Below are positions 35,480 through 47,600 of a stretch of 64,000 nucleotides of DNA, one piece after another. Position numbers and translations under genes: made by a program. Positions within the stretch are counted from its first letter, which is position 1; each line of letters opens with the position of its first letter. This DNA is from Tetrastigma voinierianum (taxonomy: Eukaryota > Streptophyta > Magnoliopsida > Vitales > Vitaceae): the NCBI GenBank assembly GCA_016808115.1, contig JAEQBH010000035.1, positions 1,488,001 to 1,552,000 on the forward strand, in the 5' to 3' direction. The notes under the pieces were generated by a model. The model saw only the letters and a list, made by a program, of their open reading frames with translations, did no database searches and was not told the DNA's origin.

Positions 35480-36059
35480 AAAAAGACGACTCATTTTTTT
35501 ATTTAAAAACCATTTTAGAAACGGTTTGGAGTCACCACTTATTTTTGTTTTTATTTTAAAAAGGAAAACAAAATAAGAAAGAAAAACCCTAAATGTGACT
35601 CCTGATAAGAAAAGACAGGTTTGGGAAAACCGAGCCTAGGTTCGGGGATCAAGTTACTTATCATGAAGGTACGATGGAAACGTAGCACCCCTCTAAGCCC
35701 CTAAAGTCGGGTCTCTACTAAACAAACTAAAGAAAATATGGCTTTTGACTAATCAACTAATGAATACCGAAGATAAGCAATAACAATACAAAAGCATGCA
35801 AGACATATATAAATAATCAAGCAAAGTCAGATGAGAAAAATGTGTACCTGAGCGGCCTGTTAAAAGCGCTATCAATTGGGAAACAATGTTAGTGCAATAA
35901 CAAAATACATATTATTCAATTAGAAATTGGTTATAAATCATATGTCAAATTATTTATTAAAATGATACATGGAACAAATGGCCCCACCTAAGCCCATTTA
36001 TATACATAATAAGTTAACTCTCAATATTCCATTTTATTGGAATTGTAGAATTAACCGTG

Positions 36060-36530
36060 TGTTTGGAATTTTTGAAGACCGGTTTGAAATTGAAGTTTTG
36101 AATATTGGAAGTTTGAAGTTGAAATTTGAAATTTGAGATTTTTTGGGATTTGATTTTTAGAAATTGGGAATTTTCAAAATTTAAGACTAGGACAAATGAA
36201 TTTTGAAATTGAGATTTGGGAATTTGAAATTGATTGCTTGAATTTGAATTATGAATTTTGCAAATTTGGAAATTATAAACTTTAAAATTGGAAATTGGAA
36301 ATCAGGAATTTGAATTTTGAAATTATGACACTTGATTTTGAAACTAGGAATTTAAATTTGGAAATTGAACATTGAAAATTTGAAAGTTGAGATTTGGAGG
36401 ACTTGAATTTTAAAATTGAAAATTTGAATTTTAGAAAATGAGAAATTTGGAATTTGAATTTTGAAATTTGGACACTTAAAATTTGAGAAATGAAAATTTA
36501 GAACTTAATTTTCTTTTTAAAATTTGGGGA
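36060..36530. repeat. Low-complexity GAAATTTGAATTTT zone
   Basis: Some 470 bases consist of imperfect variations of GGAATTTGAAATT. It lies within LTR-like sequence E and has no coding content. Confidence 0.8.
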
Positions 36531-37083
36531 TTTTATTAAATTAAGGGTGGGTGATAGTCCACATGTTAAGGAAAAATAAATTGAATTATAAAAAAAAACA
36601 TCAACAACCAATTTAATTAAATAAACAAAAAGCAACATGATAAGACTATAAATTAAATGACTAATTAAATATAACAATAAATTAAATATATATACAAGAC
36701 AATTAATTAAAAAAATTACTATATGAAAAGAAAGTCATGAAAACTTACCTAGTAGACGGGCAACTTCTCGGATCGAGTCGCCTCTCATGTTGAAATTGCC
36801 TCCAGAGCCAGGATCGTCTCCTAAAATTGCACTCGAGCTAAGATTTCCCCCAAGACTATAAAACCTTAAACTTCGGCATCACTTGGGGACTTTCCACTAA
36901 TGTGGGGAAGACCTATAGTCTCCTTAAGAAAATAAATTTAAGGAACTAATAGGGCTCAAATTATATATGCCCAGCGAATTTATTCTCCAAAAAAAAAATT
37001 TAACTGGCGCCATTAGGTCTCACACTTTTTTGGTGGAGCAAGCCTACCGCTTCCTTTTTCCTCCTCAAATCAAGGGGGATAGA

Positions 37084-37097
37084 CCCCTTTTATAGGG
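37084..37097 (-). promoter_or_regulatory. TATA box of LTR E
   Basis: On the minus strand CCCTATAAAAGGGG, about 175 bases after the presumed LTR start. Position and sequence fit an LTR core promoter. Confidence 0.55.
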
Positions 37098-37262
37098 AAA
37101 GGGAGGCCTCTCTCCCTTATCAACTTCCAATGTGGGATTGCCTCCCACAAAGGAAGAAATCCTAAGCCTCCAAATTTGGGAAAGGGAGGTCTCTCCCCCT
37201 TGTCAACTTCTAATGTGGGATTGCCTCCCATAAAGGAAGAAATCCTAAGCCTCTAAATTTGG
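37097..37262. repeat. Two-copy tandem repeat of about 82 bases beside the LTR E promoter
   Basis: GGGAAAGGGAGGCCTCTC... (37097-37177) is repeated at 37178-37260 with few changes; each unit includes GATTGCCTCCCA and GAAATCCTAAGCCTC. Being upstream of the minus-strand TATA box, it is the typical place of LTR enhancer repeats. Confidence 0.8.
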
Positions 37263-37270
37263 GGTCTACA

Positions 37271-40200
37271 GCCTGGTCTCCTTTCTCTCTCACCCTAGGG
37301 TTCCTTTTTTTTTTTCCACCTACTAAAGCGGAAGATGGTCGGAGAAGAACCTTCACCTTGCCTTTTCTCTAATCTCCTATTCATACTTCTTTTTCACTTT
37401 TTTTTATTGATTTTAATTTTTCATTCTTCTCCATTATCATAGATTTTGATTCGATTTTGTTCGATCGACTTTGATTTTTCATTCTCTCAGCTTTTGCTAG
37501 ATTATTCTTCTTCAACCTTAACTATAGCCTAATGATGAACCATAGATATTTATTCAAAGATAACCGGTAAACCCGATTTCGGGAAGAATGTAAAAACCTA
37601 GGTCGAGCAGTGATACCGAAAAGTTGTTCGAGGTAATCATATATACACTGGCGCATATACGTTATTCATTTTTTCCTGTTATTTGATGCAACTTCAAGGT
37701 GATTCTTGATGAGGAAATTAGGTCATTGTTGGATATTACTCTTCTTAATTTGCTGTTGTGGGGCGGCAAACTAGGTTGATTTAAAGATATGGTCAAGAGA
37801 GGGTTTGTTGCCAACCTTTGATGAAAAGCACTATCCTCTAAAACATTTATAAAGGGTGTAGAGATTCAGTTATCAGCTTCATTGTTGGTGTTGCATCAAG
37901 TCTTGTTCAGAGATTTTTTTTTTTTCTTCAAATGCTGCAAATATTGTCAATTCACCATAGTCTTTTTTTTTCTTAATCTTTTCCTTCTAAAATGATAAGA
38001 GCATCTTCCACAAAGAGTTTCACATGTCAAGGCATTCCAATTTATTTCTTTCATCGATCTTGTGAATTAAAACATTTTTCGAATTGCTCATTGCTTGTTT
38101 CTGTGTTTACTTTATTTCTACCGTTTGCAATTGTTGTGATTTGGTCTTCAAACAGGATAAGGAAAAGAAACAACAAATAGGAGGTAGATTACCATGGTGA
38201 GTTTGATACATGTAAGTTTTGGTTGCAGAATTGATGTGTTGACATGTTTTGCATAATTATATGTTTGTCTCTTCCTAGGCTGAGCAAATTGCCAACCTTG
38301 AATAAATAGAACTAAGACTAGAGAACACATACGAAAACTATGAAGTAGGTTGTCGTTATTCTACAATATTTGAGCTTAACTCTCAGATGCATTTAGAATA
38401 TCGGGAACTCCCGACAAAGCCCATGAGACAAGAGCTCTTCTTACTTGTTTTTCAATAGTATAGTCCCCACTACTTAAATCATGGGGTAGTCTAGCTCACC
38501 TTCCTACTTTTCTCCGAATGTAGTGATTTGTACTTTTGGAATTCCTTTGGTCGAATATCCTCTTATTTTTATTTCCATCTCTGTTTTATATATTTCTGTT
38601 AATTGGTTAATTTGAAGTCAGAATCGGGAACCAAATTAAAAACGTGGAATCAATTGAGGGTTATCTAACTATTTTAAAATGCTTAACTAATATGCGGTTG
38701 GTAACTAATCTTCGATTTAACTCATCATCGACCTCTTAATAGCTTTCTTAACATCTTAAGATGTAGCTACTATAATAGTTACAACTGTTTGAATCTCGAT
38801 AGTTTTCTTGCTCTCCAAATTTGAGCATCTAAATTTGAGAAGTGACCTCAAGCCCGAATCTTTTACTTGAAATGACCTCTTTACCGCTAACATGACTTCT
38901 ATGTTCTACCAATTGGAGTTCCTTTATACCTCTTATCTTCTTTTTAAACTAACACCATAAATAGTTCATGTGAAGGCTAACTTGGGAATATTCTAAACAT
39001 GATCCCAAGAATTTCTCCTCTGGTGTGGAATAATATCTTGCAAGTACTTGATTGACAAAGCTCATTTGGTTAGACTTTTGGTTGAATACTTTCAAAATAG
39101 ATAAGTAGTTGAAGGCAAGTTAGGCCGATTGATACATTTTTGTTATTAATTCATTTAGGTAATGCAGGGGATATTGCAAAAAGCAAATACAACACACCAC
39201 TAAGTGGTTGCAAGCGGTTCATTGATCCATAGAGAATGCATTTTTATTCTTCTCTCTATCATTCTAGTTTGATACCTTTCACTAGTAGGAAGCTAACATA
39301 TTATCTTGAGTAAGACATTGACATAGGGCAGCTACTTTGAGTGTCAAAAATGATGTTTTCCTTTGCAATCATGACTTTTCTTTCACTCTTGGTTGCAGCG
39401 ATGGCTGGTAAAGATATTTAGATTTCCGACTAGAAAAAATGTATTGCCATAATATACATAATTGGTTACGCAAAGTGTTATGCCATTAAAATGTGAGAAG
39501 GTTTCTCGATGAGATGAATTTGCCTATATATTCTAATTCTTTTGGACATTCAAGTATTATTGAATTGAGGCTTTATGGGTGCATATGACATTTTATAAAT
39601 TCTCATTTCCATGTAGTATGTGGCCAATTAGCGATAAGGTATCAATTATTAGTTTTTTTATGTTATCTTAATATTTTCTATCTCTGATCTTTTTACTTCG
39701 TTTTTGAAACAACATTTTATCAAAATCTATATGGTGATTGTTGTAGAGTACTCTGACTAATTTATATTTTCTTCATCGGGATATACAAAAGGACGGGATT
39801 GTTGTCATGAGACATTTCGTCTGAGAACTTGTTGAGGTTCGTAAGAAACTCTCCATTCCAGAAGCAAATTGGCCACATACCATTAGTGAGCTCTGTGCCT
39901 TGAACTGTGCCAGAAAGTTGTTGTCCCTTAGCACTTGCGATCGATCAAGGGTGTGACGAGATGGATGTCGGAGGTATTGTCTTGCATAATTTTGTTTTCC
40001 TATGGGGAGAAAGCGGATGATAATAATAGGTGTGAATGAATTCCTTTTGATCATTGTCTCCAAAATTTTTTTATTCATAATCTTTATATTATAGGTTCCG
40101 GCTAACTTCGACATAATCTTCCAGGAGTTCTTGTCTTACAAGCTTCGCGGGGTTTCACTTTAGTACTTTGGTATTGGATGGGAGTAGAGCTTTAGTTGGA

Positions 40201-40631
40201 GCTTTCAGTGGTGTTTTTAGAAGAAAATTGTAATTAGTTAATGTAAAAATGACAAGATAGATGAATGACTATTTTATAGTTATATTTAATTACTTATTGA
40301 ATATTTGAATTTGTAGCCATGATGACACAATTTCAGAATTTCAATAAGAAATTATTTACAAAAATACTATATATAATTTGATCTATATGTGTAGTTTAAT
40401 ATGCATAATATGATGCAATCGGCTCAAATTTGGATAATATAATGTATAATATTATATCTTTCCAATTAAGCGAGCGTTTAATCTTGTATAATATAATGCA
40501 ATCGGCTCTTGGATAATATAAATGTATAATATTATATATTTCAATTAAAACAAACTTTTAGGCAATCTGATTTGATGACCTAAAGACCCTTTTAGGTGGT
40601 CTAAATATAATTCTATTAATTTTGATAGACG
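37271..40631 (+). other. Unrecognised region with gene-like but broken features
   Basis: About 3.3 kb that matches none of the element families in the window. Some spots look like splice sites around short exons: AACAG|GATAAGG at 38153 with CATG|GTGAGT at 38196, CCTAG|GCTGAG at 38278, and TATAG|GTTCC at 40095. A short readable stretch (about 39840-39930: EANWPHTISELCALNCARKL) follows a stop. None gives a recognised domain or a long open frame, so it may be a decayed gene or plain intergenic DNA. ORFs 37992-38180 and 39773-40114 are not supported as genes. Confidence 0.3.
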
Positions 40632-41732
40632 ATGAATCTTTTAAACTCATCTATTTTAATCCATTTTTAAATGTTTTTAACAATTTTAGATCTATTTGTA
40701 TGCCCAATTATGGAATATTCACCAACTTTTTGTTTTGCAGGTGTTAATTGGAAAAAGAGAGAAAACAAGCGAGAAAGAAGCAAAAGGTGGAAAATCATTG
40801 GTCACGTGTCCGACATAAGCTTTATATGTGTGACACAAATTCAAACAGCCCGGAGAGAGCGCGGTCGTGACAGAATACAAAAAGCTACGACAGAGGCAGC
40901 GACAAAGACTAAAAGCTCTATCGCGACAGACCTTTCTATGTTGCGACAAAGAGACCAAATTGGGCCAAAATTATGGGAGTCCTAGCGCAGTGAAGTGAGG
41001 CCAACATTTGGAAAGCCCTATAAATACACGCTTCTAGGGCAAGTATCTTGGGAGCTTCGGCGACTCAGGATTTCCTAGGTGGTTGAAGACTCTTGTACAT
41101 TTTTATTTTTATTTTTTTATTTTATTTTCCATTTTAGTAGGTTTAGCTCAGTATAGTTTTATTTTGTTAGTTTTCCTTTAACTTTTTGGATTTGGTTATT
41201 GTAATGAAGTGCAGCTTTGAAGCTGGTATTTCTTTATAAGTTCTTCTTTTCATATACTGTTTGATTTAAATGGATGATGGAAGGTTTCGGGAGTTCATTT
41301 ATTTGTTCGAGTTCGATTATGATTCGGTGAATTTTTCACGTCGGTTAGTCAGCGTATGTGTAAGCCCGGTTTGAAAAGTTGAGCTCACTTTGAAATGGGT
41401 AATTGATGATAGTCATCTTAACTGCCCAGGTGGAAAAGCTTTAATTAGAATTCTTGAATTTATTTATTGGTATTGTTTATAAATTTACTTGTTCTAGTAC
41501 TAGTATAAATATGTACCATTTTTGACTAATGTATATATATGATTTCCAAGAGGACCTGCAGGTGACATAGAGATAAGTCACGAGTGTAGAGCAGTTCCTT
41601 GTGGGTATGGTAGACTAATACTATGGAACTAATGAACTTTGAAGGATTACTCAGATAGATCACCAACTTACTTATAAGTTGAGATAGGTTGAATGAAGTA
41701 TCAGTTGTATATTGGTAAAATTAAGATACACC
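40632..41732 (+). repeat. Partial Athila/Tat-like LTR, plus strand
   Basis: The start GATGAATCTTTTAAACTCAT, then CTATTTTAATCC, matches the minus-strand LTR start at 62785-62819. Some 220-330 bases in, both carry GCGACA/TCGCGACA-type repeats (here 40855-40960). A TATA box (41019-41026) follows. The 3' end is missing where LTR C begins, and no primer site is seen. The ORF 40671-40985 overlaps the U3 region and is rejected as a gene. Confidence 0.6.
41019..41026 (+). promoter_or_regulatory. TATA box of the partial LTR
   Basis: CCCTATAAATACACGC lies about 390 bases after the LTR start, a good core promoter match in the place expected for the U3/R boundary. Confidence 0.55.
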
Positions 41733-42082
41733 GAAAAAGGGTAAAGCGTTTCGGTTGAAAACCAAAAAATTCTCAAGATCTCGGATGGCTGAAACGGATT
41801 TCGCGGTTGTTAAATTAGTCTCGCGAATCCTAGTGACCCAAAGTTTCGTCGAATTACGAGACCAAACGGGAATATTTTACGATTTTAAGGTTATAAGTCG
41901 CCATTAACCCGAGGGGACGATATTTTTACGAAAATCTCGGAAGTCAGAAAATGACGGGAATTAAGTTCATCTAAAATAAAGTGAACTGAAAAGAAATAAA
42001 AATTTTTGGGGAAAAAATAGACCCGATTGAAGTAATATGAACAATGTATTTGAAATAATAATAATAATAATAATAATAATAT

Positions 42083-42139
<57 letters not shown>

Positions 42140-43649
42140 ATAATAATATTATAATAATTATAATCGATAAAGAGGCGAAGTGTAGGGAAGAGGGGGTTGG
42201 AGAGGAATGATTTTATTTTCTTTCTTTCTTTCTTGTCTCGGATCTATAGAAAAATCAGATGTGTAGGTTTCGTCATTTGAGAGCAAGTTGATCTGTGATA
42301 AGTGCGCGTGGACACAAAAAGTTGGAGTTTTATTGAGCTTCAGGTGAGGTAGAGGTTTTATCCTACTTGAGTTACTTGTTTAAGTGTTTTGTAATGTTGG
42401 TTGGTTTGAGAGGCCTTGAACGACCGTTTGTCCGGTCCCAAAACTTGGGACGAATTGTTCCCAATTTTTGGAGAATTTTGGAGCCAGTTGGATAGTCGTG
42501 GCCCGTGGCAAGGGCTATTTGGTGTGTTTGTTTCATAATTTATGAAATAAATTGTGTGTTTTGGTGAGTGATTCAAATTGAATTGCTCATGTTCTTTAAT
42601 TAGCCCTCGCGAGCTAATTTTTTTTGTAATGGATTGAGAAATTAGAGAATGGCTTGAGTTGGTGGATCAAAGGAATAGATAGGTTAATACATGATTTTAA
42701 TGTGTTAATATAAGGACATAATTATATGGAATATAATTGTGTGTGTAGGCCATTGGAGATGAAATTGTAAATTGCTAAAGTGAGTCAATTTGGGTGATGG
42801 TTGATCACTATTGACTGACATGTGTTTTGAGTGCAAATTTGAGAATGTTGCATATTGATATATTTGATATATTGTATAAATGGTTTGAAATGGCATTTAA
42901 TGCATTTCGTATGCAGCAGGTAACACAGAGTTAGTTGTTGATGCATGACATGAATTTTAAAGCAGGTGGTTGAAGGAATTCTGGGAGTGATTTTTAGGAG
43001 GGTGGGGTTGGGAGATGGGCATGACGAGTTATTGGATGAGGATGCGATTGTTGGAAGCTCATAACGATTCTCCTCGGACGATAGTCCAGTATTTTTACCG
43101 ACACGTTCGATAGTGTATTTTCAAGAACACGTAGTTTTGTTTTGAAAGCCAGTGTTTTTCCTCATATCTGGCTTGAGCAAGTGTGAGGAGTCGGTGAGGA
43201 CTCGAGACATGGGAATGGGCATGTGGGCGACCAGTGGGATCACGTATTTACTTGAGTGTGTGGTTAAATTGGATCATTGCATATGCACTTAGGTGGGCAG
43301 TAACTCATTTAGGGTGATTCCACTATTGGGTGATAGCTCACCTAGAATATTTTTAAGGTACAGGGAGCATTTGAGAATATTTCGTCTTAAGTGATTTCGA
43401 AGAAATGGGATTATTAGCTTTAATGGTTTGGATGTGTGTATTAGAATTATGGGAATTTGAATATGTATTTGTATTAAGAAAGGAAATGTATAACTCTTGG
43501 ACTATTGGAATATAGTTGGGATATTTATTTGTGGTATTGGTTATGGGCCCAGAGGCCATTTTACTGGGAGTATGAGTCTGGTGATCACGAGACATGTAGA
43601 GTCTCACAGGTTGTGGTGGTCAGCGGACACCGAGGTTTTGGGCGTCACG
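41733..43649 (+). repeat. Family C LTR 1
   Basis: First of three direct LTR copies. It begins about 25 bases into the LTR (GAAAAAGGGTAAAGCG), so its edge is cut, and ends GGGCGTCACG. It parallels 44294-46230 along its length, including the GGCCTTGAACGACCGTTTG block. Shared short blocks with LTR B (for example the TAGGTGGxxAGTAxCxCATTTAGGGTGATTCCA region) indicate a related lineage. It carries a long AAT microsatellite. Confidence 0.8.
42054..42164. repeat. (AAT)n microsatellite in LTR 1
   Basis: About 110 bases of AAT/ATA units with a few interruptions. The same position is occupied by about 77 bases in LTR 2 (44616-44692) and about 31 in LTR 3 (47222-47252). Confidence 0.95.
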
Positions 43650-44293
43650 ACTTGGTATTAGAGCCTAGGTTCTCCATGCCTAAAGCTAGATGTTAGGTAT
43701 ACGATTTACCTAGGACTTGATGGAAACGGGTTAGATCATGCATCAATTTGCATTTGATGACAATATGATGTGATTGAATTGTGTGATTTGTATGCTTAGT
43801 GAGTAGCATAGGAGAAAATGTTGAACTCTAGGAGTTAGAAGACATAACCTTAGGGTTCGGAAGAAAGTCAGAAAGCCCCGAGCAAGATAGTTCGAAATTG
43901 AATTGTGTTAGTGGTTGAAATTAACACCATTGAAAAAGGGATGAGCAGGGTTGGATTCGTATTAACTAAATCAATTAGTGGTTAGAATATGCACCACTAG
44001 TTAGACTGAGGTAGAATTTGGGCTTAGAGGTTAAGGCCTCTGGGAAAAGCCATTGTATGGGAAAATTATCCTCTAGGATCTAGGGTGAGAGTTGGTCAGA
44101 TATAGTAGACATATCGGGTTTTAATGTCATTCTTGACATGGATGAGTTGACAACCCACCGGGTTGTCAGTGATTGTGACTTTAGGCGGGTTATCATACTC
44201 GACACAGTCTTGGAGTTGTAGAAGGTAGCATATGCATGTAAGTGATGCGTATGTGTTTGAATTTTGGGGACGAAATTCAGATAGGGAGGGGAA
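43650..44293 (+). other. Family C internal region 1, non-autonomous
   Basis: 644 bases from primer site (TTGGTATTAGAGCC, 43652-43665) to polypurine tract (GACGAAATTCAGATAGGGAG). There is no gag, RT or integrase. A short protease relic remains at about 44108-44190, with ILDMDELTTHRVVSDCDFRR where VILGMDWLTxHR is usual. The element must have depended on proteins of a relative. Confidence 0.75.
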
Positions 44294-46230
44294 TGAAAAT
44301 CGAGAAAATTCAAATTTGAAAAAGAGTAAAGCGTATTTCGGTTGAAAGCCGAAATTCTCTAGATCTCGGATGGCCGAAGCGGATTGCGTCGTTAAATTCG
44401 TCTCGTGAAATCTATTGACCCCGAGAGAAAAGTTTCGTCTGAATTAAACACAAGTAGAATGTTTTACGTTTTGCGGGTGATAAGTCGCCCGGTGACTTGG
44501 GGACAAGATTTTTACGAAAATCTCAGAAATCAAAAAATGACGGGAGTTAAGTTCATTTAAAATAAAGTGAACTGAAAAAACGGACTCGAATGAAGTAATA
44601 TGAACCATGTATTTAAAATAATAATAATAATAATAATAATAACAATAATAATATTATAATAATAATAATAATCTTATTATAATAATAATAATCAATAAAA
44701 AAGGGAGACGACGTCGGGAAGAGAGGGGGTTGGAGAGAGGAATGATTTATTTTCTTTCTTTCTTTTCTTCTCTCTCAGTTCTATGAAAATCGGACCCAGT
44801 AGGTTTCGTAATTTGAAAGAGCAAAAGTTGATCTACGCCGATGGAATACGGCGTGGACACCAAAAGTTGGAGTTTTGACAAACTCCGTGAGGTAGAGGTT
44901 TTATCCTACTTGAAGTTACACTTTGTTTAAGTGTTTTGTAATGTTTCGGTTGGTTTGAGGCCTTGAACGACCGTTTGATCGTCTGAAACTTAGGACGGAG
45001 TGACAATTTTGGAGAATTTTGGAGCCCTAATTGGACGATCTGTGGCTAATGTAAAGTGTTGAGGTGTTTGTTTCATAAATTTAGAAATAAATTGTGTTTG
45101 GAGTGAGTGATTCAAATTGAATTACTCGTGTTGGATTAATTAGCCCTGCAGGCTAATTTTTGTGTAATAGTTGAAAAGAATTAAGAGAATGGCTTGAGTT
45201 GGTGGATCAAAGGAATAGATAGGTTAATACATAATTTTAATGTGTTAACATAAGGACATAATTATATGGAATATAATTGTGTGTGTGAAGCCATTGGAGA
45301 TGATATTGTAAAATTGCTAAAGTGAGTAGAATTTGGGCTGATGGTTGATCTGATTAGTGACATGTGTTGTGAGTGCAAATTTGAAATGTTGCATATTTAT
45401 ATATTTGATATATTGTATAAATGGTTTTGAAAATGGCATAATGCATTTTCATATGCATTGAAGTAACACCAGAGAGATTGGAATTGTTAGTGTACATGAT
45501 ATGGATTTTAAAACGACGTGGTTGCGAAAAGGAATTACATAGGATCGATTTAGGAGAAATTGGGTTGGGAGATGGGCCGACGGATCATTTTCGGATGAGG
45601 ATCATGGCCCATTTCGGAGAGCTCACCACGATTCACCTCGGACGGTAGTCCATGTGTACCTCTGAAACACGCGTTCGGTTGTGTATTTTCAAGAACAACA
45701 AGTTTTGTTTTGAAAATGATATTTTTCTCATACATGACTTAGGCAAGTGTGAGGGAGTTGGTGAGGACTCGAGACATGGGAATGGGCATGTAGACATTAA
45801 AGTAGGATCACGTATTTACTTGAGTGTGTGTTTAAATTGGATCATTGCATATGCACTTAGGTGGGGAGTAACTCATTTAGGGTGATTCCATTACTGGGCG
45901 ATAGCTCACCCTGTCGAGGAAATAGTTTTTTAAGGTACAGGGAGCATTTGAGAGACGGCTCATCTTAGAGGCTGATTTTGAAGAAAGTCGGGTTGTGGCT
46001 TTAATGTTTTTGGATAATATGTATTAGAATTGTAAATTTGAATATGTATTTGTATTAAGAGAAATGTATAACTCTTGGACTATTGGAATATAGTTGGGAT
46101 ATTTATTTGTGAGTATTGGATTTATGGGCCCAAGAGGCCATTTTACTCAGTATGAGTCGTGATCTGAGACATGTAGAATACCGTGAGTTGACGGGTTGTG
46201 AAACGGACACCCGGGTTTTTTAGGGCGTCA
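44294..46230 (+). repeat. Family C LTR 2 (shared by two elements)
   Basis: 1937 bases, starting TGAAAATCGAGAAAATTC and ending TAGGGCGTCA. It is at once the 3' LTR of the left unit and the 5' LTR of the right one, with a primer site following and a polypurine tract preceding it. AAT repeat at 44616-44692. ORF 45652-45885 is not supported as a gene. Confidence 0.8.
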
Positions 46231-46876
46231 TAGCTTGGTATCGAGCTAGGTTTATATTACCTAGAGCTAGATGTTAGGTATCTGATTTACTATGAGACTT
46301 TTATGGGAAACGGGTTAGATCATGCATCCATTGTGCATTTTGATGATATTGTGATGTGATTGAATTGTGTGATTTGTATGCTTGGTGAGTAGTATAAGAG
46401 AAAATGTTAAACTCTAGGGTTAGAAAACATAACCTTAGGGGTTCGGAAAGACAAACTGAGCATGATAGTTTAGAAATTGAATTGTGTTAGTGGTTGGAAA
46501 TTAGCACCATTGATAAAAAGGGATGAACGGGTTAGTTCATGATAACTAAATCAATTAGTGGTTAGCATATGCACCACTAGTTAGACTGAGGTAGAATTTG
46601 GGCTTAGTGGTTAAGACCTCACAGGAAAAGCCATTGTATAGGAAAATTCTCCTCTAGGATCTAGGGTGAGAGTTGGTCAGATATGGTAGACATATCGGGT
46701 TTTGATATCATTCTTGACATGGATGAGTTGACAACCCATCGGGTTGTCAGTGATTGTGACCTGAGGCGGGTTATCATACTCGACACGGTCCTGGAGTTGA
46801 AGAAGGTAGCATATGCATGTAAGTGATGCGTATGTGTATTCGAGGCGAGAGATACGGTAAGGGTGGGGGGAGAGAA
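46231..46876 (+). other. Family C internal region 2
   Basis: 646 bases, colinear with internal region 1 and of nearly the same length. Primer site TTGGTATCGAGC (46235-46246), protease relic DIILDMDELTTHRVVSDCDL (about 46702-46761), purine run GGGTGGGGGGAGAGAA at the end. The two copies share the same deletion structure. Confidence 0.75.
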
Positions 46877-47600
46877 TGCCAAAACCCGAGAAAAATTTAA
46901 ATTTTCTGAAAAAGGGTAAAATGGTAATTTCAGTTCAAAATGAAAATTCTCTGAATCTCGGATAGCAGCGGATGTGTGTTGTTAAATTCGTCTCGCGAAA
47001 TCTAGTGACCAGAAAAGTTTCATCAGTGCGAGAGAAGCGAGTATTTTCACGATTTTTAAGGTGATAAGTCGCCGGTGACTTGAGGACATGATTACTACGA
47101 AAATCTCGGAGTCGAGACGTCACAGGGAGTTAAGTTCATTTAAAATAAAGTGACCTGAAAAGAAATAAAAATTTTCGGGGAAAAAACGAACCCGAATGAA
47201 GTAATATGAACCATGTATTTAAAATAATAATAATAATAATAATAATAATAATCAATAAAAAGTGGAGACGGCATCGGGAAGAGAGGGGGTTGGAGAGAGG
47301 AATGATTTTATTTTCTTTCTTTCTTTTCTTCTCTCTCAGATCTATGAAAATCGGATAGTAGGTTTCATGGTGAAGAAGCAAAGGTTGATACATAATGAGG
47401 CTACGCGTACACACCAAAAGTTGGAGTTTTGACAAATCCTTGTGGTGGGGTTTTTATCCTACTTGAAGTTACTTTGTTTAAGTGTTTTGTAATGTTTCGG
47501 TTGGTTTGAGGCCTTGAGCGACCGTTTGATCGGATCGAAACTTGGGACTTAATTGTAGAATTTTAGAATTTTGGAGCCCGATTGGGCTGATCCATGATAT
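46877..47600 (+). repeat. Family C LTR 3, truncated
   Basis: Starts TGCCAAAACCCGAG and follows LTR 2 for about 720 bases, then departs near TTGGAGCCCGATTGG. About 1.2 kb of the LTR is missing. Confidence 0.72.

Larger units (their letters stand above)
35480..37270 (-). repeat. LTR-like sequence E, minus strand
   Basis: On the minus strand it starts TGTAGACCCC at 37270. A TATA box (TATAAAA, 37088-37094) lies about 180 bases in, as in an LTR promoter. Far inside, at 35515-35715, is a block (GGTTTGGAGTCACCACTT, then GGGGATCAAGTTACTTATC and GTAGCACCCCTCTAAGCCC) that I recall as widespread in plant gypsy LTRs, perhaps Ogre/Tat type. The left end is not resolved. No coding region accompanies it, so it may be a solo LTR. 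Confidence 0.5.

Noticed and set aside
37003..37016. TGGCGCCA taken as an aspartate-tRNA primer site
   Set aside because: Only the first eight bases fit; GTTGCCGGGGA does not follow on either strand and it lies inside LTR E.
40671..40985. 104-codon ORF with a charged C-terminus
   Set aside because: Lies over the U3 repeats of an LTR and ends at its TATA region; no domain.
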